Shown piece after piece: positions 8,722-16,103 of a DNA stretch of 64,000 nt. How positions within the stretch are numbered: position 1 is the first letter of the stretch; every line of letters begins with the position of its first letter. Source of the DNA: Kordia sp. TARA_039_SRF. Lineage in GTDB: Bacteria > Bacteroidota > Bacteroidia > Flavobacteriales > Flavobacteriaceae. The notes below the pieces were generated by a model. The model ran no database searches and was not told the DNA's origin. It saw only the letters and a list, made by a program, of their open reading frames with translations. The stretch spans positions 1 to 64,000 of the forward strand of contig SMNH02000005.1 in the NCBI GenBank assembly GCA_006383075.2, in the 5' to 3' direction. A program made the position numbers and the translations under genes.

Positions 8722-9591
8722 ATGAAGCTACGACATTTAATTTTAATTGTATTCCTTGCACTATTTAGCCAAAATATTTGGGCGCAATACAACCTTTCCA
8801 GCCAGCAAAAATATATGATTAATGAATGGCGCGATGCCTACGGCGGAAAAATATACTACGCCTATAATTATCCAAAAACCTACAACATTTACAAGCAATT
8901 GAAGCGATATACAGGTATGGATTATCCTATCATTTTCAGTCAAACCTTTCAATGGGGACAAGCCCATAGAGGCGGATTGATTATTTTAGATTATTCTACC
9001 ATCAATAAAAACAAACACATATTAGCGTTCGTATTTGCACATGAATGGGGACATCAAGCCTTAGGACATCAGGCTAATGTGTACAATCCGTACGGTTCTA
9101 CTTGGAGAATACGAACATCTGCCACACAAACAGAAGACGAAGCTGATATATATGCCGGAAAGTTTTTAGCAACGTATAATTATGATATCAATACGGTATA
9201 CAACTATTTGTACAACTTGCCCAAAAATGATAACGACCACACACACTCCTCTGGGAAACAAAGAGCAAAACTTGTGTTGAGAGGTTATCGTTCTGTAAAA
9301 GGCGGCAGTACGAGTGGCTCTACCAGTCAAGTACAATACAAATACGTAACGACTCCTTGTAACCATGCGGCGCATCCCAATGGCGATTTGGTCAATTGTA
9401 TTCACCCAGCGCATCCTAATGGAGATGTATATCAATGCAAGCACCGTTGTACGTACAATGGGAGAATAGTGCCATGTCATCCCAATGGCGATTTATACAA
9501 ATGTACACACAGAGCGCATCCGAACGGCGATGTACAACGCTGTGTTCACAGACGACATCCTAACGGACATACAAAGAAAGTCCGAATATAA
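8722..9591 (+). CDS. Secreted M48-like metalloprotease with Cys-His repeat tail
   Basis: I use the ATG at 8722 (289 residues) over an upstream TTG at 8716. A signal peptide ends at NIWAQ (residue 22). The catalytic part has H107-E-W-G-H111 followed by GHQ and, 26 residues later, E138-DEAD, the ExxAD third-ligand motif of M48-type gluzincins. There are no membrane helices apart from the signal, so it would act outside the cytoplasm. Residues from about 213 to the end are six copies of a 13-residue unit of the form CxHxxHPNGDxxx, one of them lacking the HxxH part and one shortened. The repeat could bind metal or be disulfide-linked. Function is unknown. Confidence 0.8.
   Translation: MKLRHLILIVFLALFSQNIWAQYNLSSQQKYMINEWRDAYGGKIYYAYNYPKTYNIYKQLKRYTGMDYPIIFSQTFQWGQAHRGGLIILDYSTINKNKHILAFVFAHEWGHQALGHQANVYNPYGSTWRIRTSATQTEDEADIYAGKFLATYNYDINTVYNYLYNLPKNDNDHTHSSGKQRAKLVLRGYRSVKGGSTSGSTSQVQYKYVTTPCNHAAHPNGDLVNCIHPAHPNGDVYQCKHRCTYNGRIVPCHPNGDLYKCTHRAHPNGDVQRCVHRRHPNGHTKKVRI
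9358..9588 (+). repeat. In-frame 13-residue CxH-HPNGD repeats
   Basis: Six tandem units in the protease tail: CNHAAHPNGD, CIHPAHPNGD, CKHRCTYNGR, C-HPNGD (short), CTHRAHPNGD and CVHRRHPNGH. The DNA copies use different codons for the same residues (for example CATCCCAATGGC and CATCCTAATGGA), which suggests selection on the protein and not a fresh DNA duplication. Confidence 0.85.
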
Positions 9592-9599
9592 AATGAAGT

Positions 9600-9692
9600 T
9601 TAAGAGTTGATAAGTTGAAGCGTTTAATTTGAGAACAACAAACAACAAACAACGAATAACGAATAACGAATAACAAAGAACAAAAAACTAGA
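9600..9692 (+). repeat. T-poor low-complexity spacer
   Basis: About 60 bases of reiterated AACAAAC, AACGAATAACG and AACAAAGAACA words fill the gap between the protease and the next gene. Similar words recur at 19400-19530, 22300-22430 and 54690-54735. Confidence 0.6.
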
Positions 9693-9694
9693 TC

Positions 9695-10054
9695 ATGAGA
9701 TTGATATTAATTACAATTATTTCGCTAATCACTTTCAGTGTGAGTGCACAATCTAAAGATGAAATTATTAAAGAATTGGAAAGTGTCTTAAAAAAGCACT
9801 GTATAAGCACGCAATTAAAAAATGCGGAAATCTACTATAATACGGAAGAAAAAATATTTGATTTTGGAACGAGATATAATCTAAGAACAACCAAACTCAC
9901 CTATGAATTTGCGGGAACCGCTCAAGAACCTATACACATGTTGCAATTTGTTAGAGACGAAAAACCAAACTCTTCAACAAGTTTCTTCTTTGATACTAAA
10001 AAAAGCGTATATCGCGTATTGGACTTGATTTATCTTCTAAAGAAATTAGAGTGA
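9695..10054 (+). CDS. Small secreted protein of unknown function
   Basis: A 119-residue protein with a short signal peptide ending in SVSAQ near residue 19. The mature part is lysine- and threonine-rich with one Cys and no known motif; predicted beta strands in the middle and a helical C-terminus (DLIYLLKKLE) are all that can be said. It follows the M48-like gene on the same strand after a low-complexity spacer of about 100 bases, so co-transcription is uncertain. Confidence 0.6.
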   Translation: MRLILITIISLITFSVSAQSKDEIIKELESVLKKHCISTQLKNAEIYYNTEEKIFDFGTRYNLRTTKLTYEFAGTAQEPIHMLQFVRDEKPNSSTSFFFDTKKSVYRVLDLIYLLKKLE

Positions 10055-10112
10055 AAAGCTAGAAAAATCTAAACTTTCAAATCGTTCAACACGTACATTA
10101 GTTTACAGATTA

Positions 10113-10143
10113 ATTGTTTCATTATCAAATTAACGTACTTTTG
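10113..10143 (+). promoter_or_regulatory. Promoter of the RlmL-like gene
   Basis: ATTG (10113-10116) and TACTTTTG (10136-10143) are spaced by 19 nt, as in the Bacteroidota housekeeping promoter. The expected start of transcription near 10150 supports the ATG at 10162 as the true start codon. Confidence 0.6.
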
Positions 10144-10161
10144 CAATCAGATTACAAGCAA

Positions 10162-11328
10162 ATGGGAAACGATAATTTTAAAATGGTTGCCAAAACCTTG
10201 CACGGTTTTGAAGATTTATTAGAGGACGAACTAAAACGATTGGGCGCGCAAGACATCCGAAAAGGGACGCGCAACGTGAGTTTTAGAGGTGATAAAGGCT
10301 TTATGTACAAAGCTAATTTGAGCCTAAGAACCGCGATTAAAATTCTAAAACCTATTAAATATTTTAAAATTCGCAATGAAAAGGACTTGTATGACCAAGT
10401 GTATAAAATGCATTGGGACAAGTATTTAACGCACAACGATACTTTTGCGATTGATGCCACTGTAGCTTCACAACAATTTACACATTCACAATTTATAGCA
10501 TTAAAAACGAAAGATGCCATTGCCGATAAGTTTCGAAACACGGTAGGAAGACGTCCTAATGTAGATTTAAAATTTCCGACTTTACGGATTCACGTGCATA
10601 TTCAAAACAATGATTGTACGATTTCTCTAGACAGTTCGGGTGGTTCATTGCACAGACGCGGTTATAAAACAGCGACGAATATTGCACCTATCAACGAAGT
10701 GTTAGCAGCAGGTTTGGTGATGCTTTCGGGTTGGGACGGGCAATCTGATTTACTTGACCCAATGTGTGGAAGTGGAACCATTGCTATTGAAGCGGCAATG
10801 ATTGCGTGTAACATTCCGCCAAACATAAACCGAAAGGAATTTGGTTTTGAAAAATGGCAAGATTGGGATGTGGATTTGTTTGAAAAAATTGAAGAATCGT
10901 GCTTGAATAAAATTCGTGAGTTTCACCATCATATTTACGGCTACGACAAAGCACCTTCGGCTGTCCAAAAAGCAAAAGACAATGTGAAAAACGCCAATTT
11001 GGATGATTACATTCAAATTCGTCGTGCCAACTTCTTTGAAACCAAAAAAGAAGGAGAGGAGAAGTTGCATATTCTATTCAATCCGCCATACGGAGAGCGT
11101 TTGCATATTGAAATGGAGCAATTTTATGCAGAAATCGGTGATACCTTGAAGCAAGGCTATCCAAACACGAACGCGTGGTTTATTACGTCTAATTTAGAAG
11201 CCTTAAAATTTGTAGGCTTGCGACCATCGCGAAAAATAAAAGTATTCAACGGAAAGTTAGAATCGCGTTTGGTGAAGTATGAAATGTACGCAGGAAGCAA
11301 AAAAGCAAAATATCAAGATAACAACTAA
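10162..11328 (+). CDS. THUMP-domain 23S rRNA guanine-N2 methyltransferase (RlmL-like)
   Basis: I start at 10162 (388 residues) because an upstream TTG frame start lies in the promoter. The N-terminal half is a THUMP RNA-binding domain (about residues 1-155), followed by a class I methyltransferase with motif I D199-PMCGSGT and the amino-methylating motif IV N307-PPYGERL. This layout equals the N-terminal RlmL half of E. coli RlmL/K, which makes m2G2445 in 23S rRNA; the RlmK half is absent, as is usual outside gamma-proteobacteria. It is followed by a small membrane-protein gene 13 nt later. Confidence 0.9.
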   Translation: MGNDNFKMVAKTLHGFEDLLEDELKRLGAQDIRKGTRNVSFRGDKGFMYKANLSLRTAIKILKPIKYFKIRNEKDLYDQVYKMHWDKYLTHNDTFAIDATVASQQFTHSQFIALKTKDAIADKFRNTVGRRPNVDLKFPTLRIHVHIQNNDCTISLDSSGGSLHRRGYKTATNIAPINEVLAAGLVMLSGWDGQSDLLDPMCGSGTIAIEAAMIACNIPPNINRKEFGFEKWQDWDVDLFEKIEESCLNKIREFHHHIYGYDKAPSAVQKAKDNVKNANLDDYIQIRRANFFETKKEGEEKLHILFNPPYGERLHIEMEQFYAEIGDTLKQGYPNTNAWFITSNLEALKFVGLRPSRKIKVFNGKLESRLVKYEMYAGSKKAKYQDNN

Positions 11329-11341
11329 AAACTAGAAAAAC

Positions 11342-11575
11342 ATGTCACTCAAAACAAAATCAATCATCTACAACTTTATTTGCTTTGTATCGCTTTTTTT
11401 AGTGTTGCGTTATTTAATTTTAGGCTATATCATCAAGACAGATGGCTTGTGGTTGGCAGTGATTGCAGCAGTGATTGCTAGTATTTTTGCGCCAAAATTC
11501 TTTGTAGTCCAGGACAAAGGACAAGAAAAACTCATTATGAAAACGATATTTAGTAAGGATATTAAGGAGTTGTAA
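11342..11575 (+). CDS. Small two-helix membrane protein
   Basis: A 77-residue protein with two hydrophobic helices (about residues 10-30 and 35-52) and a charged tail. It lies 13 nt after the RlmL-like gene and is probably co-transcribed. I do not recognise a family; it converges on the toxin-antitoxin pair with 3 nt between stop codons. Confidence 0.65.
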   Translation: MSLKTKSIIYNFICFVSLFLVLRYLILGYIIKTDGLWLAVIAAVIASIFAPKFFVVQDKGQEKLIMKTIFSKDIKEL

Positions 11576-11578
11576 TGT

Positions 11579-11908
11579 TTAGTTCGTTTTAGAAGTACTT
11601 CTTGAAATTTTTGGAGGATTTTGTCTAGTATCAAAAACGTCAACAATTTCAATCCAGTTTTTTTCTGCATTAAACCAATAAATGATTTTGTAGTTTTTGA
11701 AGATGAGATATCTGAAATTTTGAATTCTTCCTTTCAACAATTCTTCCGCTTGCCCAATTTCAGCATGATTTGCGAGTTTTAAAGATTCACTAAAAATCCC
11801 ATCAACTAGCTTCTTTGCAATTTTGTAACCAGCTTTTTCTTTGTAATAGTCAAATATTTTTTGAAGTTCTTGTTTGGAAAAATTGGTCCAGTAAACAGTT
11901 ATTTCCAC
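11579..11908 (-). CDS. RelE/ParE-family toxin
   Basis: A 109-residue basic protein with the ParE/RelE fold pattern: an N-terminal strand followed by helices (WTNFSKQELQKIFDYYKEKA), then a strand bundle with RYLIFKNYKIIYWFNAE and EIVDVFDTRQNP. The closing VFDTRxNP block is typical of ParE-like toxins. It overlaps the upstream antitoxin gene by 10 nt. Targets in this family are either gyrase or ribosome-bound mRNA, and sequence alone does not decide which. Confidence 0.85.
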   Translation of the reverse strand: MEITVYWTNFSKQELQKIFDYYKEKAGYKIAKKLVDGIFSESLKLANHAEIGQAEELLKGRIQNFRYLIFKNYKIIYWFNAEKNWIEIVDVFDTRQNPPKISRSTSKTN

Positions 11909-12141
11909 GAATCAATAATAGATTTTAAATCACTACTTTCTGTTAATTTGCCATTTTCAGAATCTTTCATTGAAGCGTCAATTCTTTCATTAAATTCTTC
12001 AATGGACATAGGTGTAAAATCTTCATTATCAGAATATTCATAATTAATCTCAAGGATGTCTTCTAGCCGCGCAATGACTTCCTCACTTTGAATTTTTAAA
12101 AATTCTTGTAAAAACTTAATTTTTCTAGTTTGTATATCCAT
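11899..12141 (-). CDS. Antitoxin of the RelE/ParE pair
   Basis: An 80-residue acidic protein directly upstream of the toxin with a 10-nt overlap. It has a helical N-terminus (about residues 1-30) and a C-terminal toxin-binding region, MSIEEFNERIDASMKDSENG followed by K-L-T and a closing W, a pattern common in Bacteroidota antitoxins paired with ParE-like toxins. The N-terminus does not show an obvious HTH or ribbon-helix-helix, so autoregulation is uncertain. Confidence 0.82.
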   Translation of the reverse strand: MDIQTRKIKFLQEFLKIQSEEVIARLEDILEINYEYSDNEDFTPMSIEEFNERIDASMKDSENGKLTESSDLKSIIDSWK

Positions 12142-12183
12142 TTTTGAATACTTTACTCAAATGTACGGAATTTAAAAATATAT

Positions 12184-12939
12184 TTATTCTTCTTCCTTCT
12201 TCGCCTTCTTGCGCTTCGCCTTTTTATAAATAGGAATGGAATAGCTAATCGTATAGTTAAATCCCGCGCCGACATTATTATCGGTCGTAACTTTGTTAAA
12301 TCCTGGAATGAATAAATTTTGAAAGTTTTCTGGCTCTGTTGTGGTTAGTAAACGATTCAATCGCACGGTGAATCCCATATACAGATTGTCAAAAGTTTCT
12401 ACTTTAATTCCAGCTATGACTTCAATCCAATGACCGTTTAAGCTTGAAAATTCAGTGCCAGGTTCTTGCGTCAAAATACTTTCGCCTTCCGTATGCTGAT
12501 TGGTTTGATAAATTTTATAACTATTCAAAGTTTGCTTGTGCGAACTATATCCATAACGCATTCCGACAATAATGGCGTTTTGCATTCCAAACCAGTTTTC
12601 GTAGGCGTTAAAATCAAATCCTAATTTGACAAAACTTCCTTCAGTAGTGAAATTAAGCTGCGTTTCGTCTACGGTTTTCTTTTCGTTTCCAAACTCTGTC
12701 GCAAGGTAAAACTTCTCCGTCAAGCGGAAATCTGCCGCGATTTCAAAACCTTGATAATCGTCCTCAAGCGCCATTCGAATCGGTTTGCTGAGGTCAATAC
12801 CAATGCGTAGCGGAAATGTCTGCATTGTCGGAAGCGTATCGTTCACCATAGAAGCTTCCGTATTTTGGGCAAAACTTCCACTACAAATTAAAATAGTGAA
12901 AAGACTAGTGATATATTTTAACATGTGTAACGGTTTCAT
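12184..12939 (-). CDS. DUF6048 family protein
   Basis: I choose the ATG at 12939 (251 residues; an ATG at 12924 is equally possible) since the longer frame reads through the upstream gene without a signal peptide. The start then encodes a signal peptide ending in CSGSFAQ. The mature part alternates beta-strand-like segments and ends in a Lys-rich tail, which fits an outer-membrane beta-barrel. The position after a DUF6452-type lipoprotein and rlmD is the conserved Bacteroidota neighbourhood of DUF6048. It overlaps the upstream gene by about 35 nt. Function is unknown. Confidence 0.75.
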   Translation of the reverse strand: MKPLHMLKYITSLFTILICSGSFAQNTEASMVNDTLPTMQTFPLRIGIDLSKPIRMALEDDYQGFEIAADFRLTEKFYLATEFGNEKKTVDETQLNFTTEGSFVKLGFDFNAYENWFGMQNAIIVGMRYGYSSHKQTLNSYKIYQTNQHTEGESILTQEPGTEFSSLNGHWIEVIAGIKVETFDNLYMGFTVRLNRLLTTTEPENFQNLFIPGFNKVTTDNNVGAGFNYTISYSIPIYKKAKRKKAKKEEE

Positions 12940-13486
12940 TTTGAACAATAGTTTCAGCAATTCGAATTCCCAAGCTTGGATTAATCCAGTTATCACCATC
13001 AAAAGTTACGTCAGCGCCATCAAATCCGCTGAGTTCGAAATTGGTAACATATCCACAAGCGCGTGAAAGGAAAATTTCTTCACGAGAATAGTTAAACGTA
13101 ATTATGTCTTCATTCCCAAGTTGATTTTCATCTTCATCCAACGCATAATCTTTAATAAAACGATACTCAGTCACATCTTGCGCCGTACGAAGCGGAATAG
13201 AAATTGTGTTCACAGCTTGCGGACTGGACTGAATAGGATCGACAATAACTTCAACACCATTTATGATTTCTGTATTCGGATCTACGGCTTCTACCCATAA
13301 ATTGGAGGTGTTTTTTAACACATCTTCGCCAGTCGCATTAAAAACTTCAGCATCAAAAAACTCAATCACCAACAAAGGCGTCGTAATGGTTCCTTCCACA
13401 CAAATATCATCTTTCTCGCACGAAAACGATAAAAATATGAGCGTCATGAACATTCCAAGAATTCCTATATAGGATAATTTTTTCAT
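12905..13486 (-). CDS. DUF6452 family lipoprotein
   Basis: A 193-residue lipoprotein with lipobox FLSFSC (Cys about residue 23) followed by EKDDIC. The mature protein is acidic and beta-rich with a second Cys near residue 146. It sits between rlmD and the DUF6048 gene, the usual order in this phylum, overlapping the latter. No function is known; a joint envelope role with DUF6048 is inferred from the constant pairing. Confidence 0.75.
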   Translation of the reverse strand: MKKLSYIGILGMFMTLIFLSFSCEKDDICVEGTITTPLLVIEFFDAEVFNATGEDVLKNTSNLWVEAVDPNTEIINGVEVIVDPIQSSPQAVNTISIPLRTAQDVTEYRFIKDYALDEDENQLGNEDIITFNYSREEIFLSRACGYVTNFELSGFDGADVTFDGDNWINPSLGIRIAETIVQNETVTHVKIYH

Positions 13487-13505
13487 CTATTTTTTTACTT
13501 CGTTG

Positions 13506-14918
13506 TTAATTTCTTCTTTCCAAAAGTACTACATTTTCAATATGATGCGTTTGCGGAAACATATCAACTGCCTGTACTTTGGTTACTTTGTACATCGCGT
13601 CCATCAGCGCCAAATCGCGTGCTTGTGTGGCACTGTTACAACTTACATATACCACTTTTTTTGGTGCGATGTTTAAAATTTGCTGTACCACATCGGCGTG
13701 CATGCCATCACGTGGCGGATCGGTAATAATTATATCAGGAATGCCGTGCGTGTTGATAAACTCAGCATTAAAAACCTTTTTCATATCGCCGACAAAAAAC
13801 TCGGTATTCGTGATATTGTTAAATTTAGCATTTTCCTTTGCCGCTTCAATGGCTTCTGGAACTGATTCTACACCAATTACTTTTTTCGCTTTTTTGGAAA
13901 CGAATTGTGCAATGGTTCCGGTTCCTGTATATAAATCGTAGACCAATTCGTCGCCTGTCAATCCAGCAAAATCACGGGTAATTTTATACAATTCATACGC
14001 TTGTTCAGAATTGGTTTGATAGAAGGATTTTGCGTTAATCTTAAACTGTAAACCTTCCATTTCTTCAAAAATATGGTCGCGTCCGTGATAGCAAATCACT
14101 TCTTGGTCATAAATCGTATCATTGCCTTTTTCGTTGATTACATACAATAACGCCGTAATTTCTGGAAACGTGTCTTTGACGTAATTTAAAAGTAATTCAC
14201 GTTTTTCTGTATCTTCTTTGTAGAATTGTACCAACACCATCACTTCGCCTGTAGAAGCCGTACGAATCATCAATGTACGCAACAATCCTGTTTGATTTCG
14301 AGTGTTGAAAAAAGGTAGATTATTTGCAGTAGCAAATTCCTTAATCGCATTGCGAATTGCGTTCGATGGGTCAGCTTGTAAGTGACATTTTTTAATATCT
14401 AAAATCTTGTCCCACATGCCTGGAATATGGAATCCGAGTGCATTTCTGTCGCCCAAATCCTCTTCCGATTTTATTTCATCTTCTGTCAACCAACGACTGT
14501 CGGAAAACGAAAACTCCATTTTATTGCGGTAAAAATATTCGTTGGCACTTCCTAAAATCGGCGTCAATTCAGGCAATTCCACTTTCCCGATGCGTGTCAA
14601 ATTATTCAACACTTCCTTTTGCTTATAAAACAATTGATGTTCGTACGCCATGTGTTGCCATTTGCAACCACCACACGTACCAAAATGTTCGCAAACAGGC
14701 TCGGTACGTTTGTCAGAAAGCGAGTGAAACTTTACTGCTTTCCCTTCATAATACGCGCGTCGCTTCTTAAACGTTTGAATATCTACTACATCGCCGGGAA
14801 CGGCATTTGGTAAAAAAATAACAGCGCCGTCTTCTGTTTTGGCAACCGTTTTTCCTTTTGTGGCAGTATCTACAACTGGCACGTGTTCAAACAATTTCTT
14901 ACGATTCTTTCTTCCCAT
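13506..14918 (-). CDS. rlmD: 23S rRNA (uracil-1939-C5)-methyltransferase
   Basis: A 470-residue RNA m5U methyltransferase. It has an N-terminal TRAM domain (about residues 15-65), an iron-sulfur Cys set C76, C82, C85 (CEHFGTCGGCKWQHM) with the fourth Cys in KKCHLQAD, a SAM motif DLYTGTGTIA, TDPPRDG and the catalytic Cys motif VYVSCNSAT, and it ends with the catalytic-base region near MFPQTHHIE. These are the RlmD/RumA family marks. It is the first gene of an operon with DUF6452 and DUF6048. Confidence 0.93.
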   Translation of the reverse strand: MGRKNRKKLFEHVPVVDTATKGKTVAKTEDGAVIFLPNAVPGDVVDIQTFKKRRAYYEGKAVKFHSLSDKRTEPVCEHFGTCGGCKWQHMAYEHQLFYKQKEVLNNLTRIGKVELPELTPILGSANEYFYRNKMEFSFSDSRWLTEDEIKSEEDLGDRNALGFHIPGMWDKILDIKKCHLQADPSNAIRNAIKEFATANNLPFFNTRNQTGLLRTLMIRTASTGEVMVLVQFYKEDTEKRELLLNYVKDTFPEITALLYVINEKGNDTIYDQEVICYHGRDHIFEEMEGLQFKINAKSFYQTNSEQAYELYKITRDFAGLTGDELVYDLYTGTGTIAQFVSKKAKKVIGVESVPEAIEAAKENAKFNNITNTEFFVGDMKKVFNAEFINTHGIPDIIITDPPRDGMHADVVQQILNIAPKKVVYVSCNSATQARDLALMDAMYKVTKVQAVDMFPQTHHIENVVLLERRN

Positions 14919-15044
14919 GCGGCAAAAATAACAATAGCGATAAATATACGGCTAATTTATACAGGCAATCTTTAAAAAAGTGTGAAAAGTTTTAAGTTGT
15001 TTTTAGGTTGAAAAGAAAGGAGAAACATAAATTAAAACATTTTA

Positions 15045-15075
15045 TTTGGATGCATTTAAATAAAATGTATATTTG
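15045..15075 (+). promoter_or_regulatory. Promoter of the padR operon
   Basis: TTTG (15045-15048) and TATATTTG (15068-15075) are exactly 19 nt apart, a full match to the Bacteroidota -33/-7 consensus. The predicted transcription start falls at or next to the ATG at 15080, so the message would be leaderless or nearly so. Confidence 0.75.
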
Positions 15076-15079
15076 TCCT

Positions 15080-15418
15080 ATGTATAGTAAAGAATTAACC
15101 AAAGGAATTTTACTTCCTATTATTTTAAAGCTTTTGAGTGCTGGAGATAAAATGTATGGATACGAGATATCTCAAAAAGTTAGAGAAAAAACCAAAGGTA
15201 AAATTGATATTAGCGAAGGTGCTCTGTATCCAATTTTGCATAAATTGGAACATCAAGGCGTGCTGACAACGGAAAAAGTATTCATCGGGAAGCGTGTCCG
15301 AAAGTATTATTCAGTAACAAAATCAGGGAAAAAAGTAATTGCAAAGAAAACAGAAGAGATTAATGATTTCATTGAAACTTTACAAATCATCTTTCAGCCA
15401 AAACCACTAACAACATGA
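15080..15418 (+). CDS. PadR-family transcriptional regulator
   Basis: The start at 15080 (112 residues) is chosen because a consensus promoter overlaps the longer reading frame. The winged helix spans most of the protein: KGILLPIILKLL, KMYGYEISQKV, ISEGALYPILHKLEHQGVL and the wing VRKYYSVTKSGKK are PadR hallmarks. PadR proteins repress nearby membrane or export genes; here it overlaps a membrane protein gene by 4 nt, so autoregulation of this three-gene operon is likely. Confidence 0.9.
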   Translation: MYSKELTKGILLPIILKLLSAGDKMYGYEISQKVREKTKGKIDISEGALYPILHKLEHQGVLTTEKVFIGKRVRKYYSVTKSGKKVIAKKTEEINDFIETLQIIFQPKPLTT

Positions 15419-15846
15419 ATCTTACAGAAGCACACATAGAATTTATTTCAAACAGTTTGGAATTTCATGGTTTGCAATCGGAAAGTATCAAAGACGACAT
15501 TATAGATCATATTTGTACTACTATTGAAAATTCAGAACATCATGATTTTAGGGTTGCGTATGAGGAAGCAATTCAACAATTGGGCGGATATTACAATATT
15601 AAACTCCTACAAAAAGAAAGTAAACAATTAGTTCATGAAAAGATGTACGTCAGAATGAAGCAAATTCAATTTATAGTTGGCATACTTCTGATTATCACTT
15701 TTTCGCTAGGTTTTATTTTGAAAATGTTTCAATGGCCATATGCCAATTTTGCCTTGTTATCAGGACTTTCAATTTTGCTGTTAGGTTACACGCCAATATA
15801 TCTTTACATAAAATACAAACAATCATTATTTAATTATCAATCTTAA
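15415..15846 (+). CDS. PadR-linked membrane protein
   Basis: A 143-residue protein with a helical, acidic N-terminal part (about residues 1-75, with HIEFISNSLEFHGLQ and DDIIDHIC) and two membrane helices at about 82-103 and 110-132. The link between the helices, KMFQWPYANFALL, is repeated as EFFQWPFAAVFMM in the next gene. Soluble N-termini of this sort, encoded right after PadR, resemble the HAAS-type signalling domain. It overlaps padR by 4 nt. Function is unknown. Confidence 0.7.
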   Translation: MNLTEAHIEFISNSLEFHGLQSESIKDDIIDHICTTIENSEHHDFRVAYEEAIQQLGGYYNIKLLQKESKQLVHEKMYVRMKQIQFIVGILLIITFSLGFILKMFQWPYANFALLSGLSILLLGYTPIYLYIKYKQSLFNYQS

Positions 15847-15870
15847 TACGAACACGTAACATTCAAAAAA

Positions 15871-16053
15871 ATGAAAAATGCAGTTTATTTAGTAGGCTTT
15901 TTAGCCTTTTTTACTCTTAGTACAGGAATTATGTTTGAATTCTTTCAATGGCCGTTTGCCGCTGTTTTTATGATGCTTGGGTTTACACTCTTTAATTTTG
16001 GATTTCTTCCAACGTTATTTTACAAGCTTTACAAAACTCAGAAAAGTAGCTAG
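15871..16053 (+). CDS. Small two-helix membrane protein related to the previous gene
   Basis: A 60-residue protein that is essentially two membrane helices joined by FEFFQWPFAAV. It aligns with the membrane half of the preceding protein (FQWPYAN/FQWPFAA), so the two probably share origin. The helix-FQWP-helix pattern also recalls the N-terminal part of gliding protein GldL, but the similarity is short. It is the third gene of the padR operon and is followed by a terminator. Confidence 0.65.
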   Translation: MKNAVYLVGFLAFFTLSTGIMFEFFQWPFAAVFMMLGFTLFNFGFLPTLFYKLYKTQKSS

Positions 16054-16063
16054 CAAAACAAGA

Positions 16064-16103
16064 ATTGTGAATGCTCATTTTTTTCGAGTATTCACAATTT
16101 TTA
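16064..16103. terminator. Bidirectional terminator
   Basis: ATTGTGAATGCTC (16064-16076) pairs with GAGTATTCACAAT (16086-16098) with one G-T pair. T-rich sequence on each side suits the convergent padR operon and the ScfR gene. Confidence 0.7.

Noticed and set aside
9358-9588. DNA-level tandem repeat or CRISPR-like array
   Set aside because: Units are in frame and conserved in protein but varied in codons, with no spacers; it is a protein repeat.
15008-15079. Upstream extension of padR
   Set aside because: A full-consensus promoter lies inside the extension, so it cannot be translated from that transcript.
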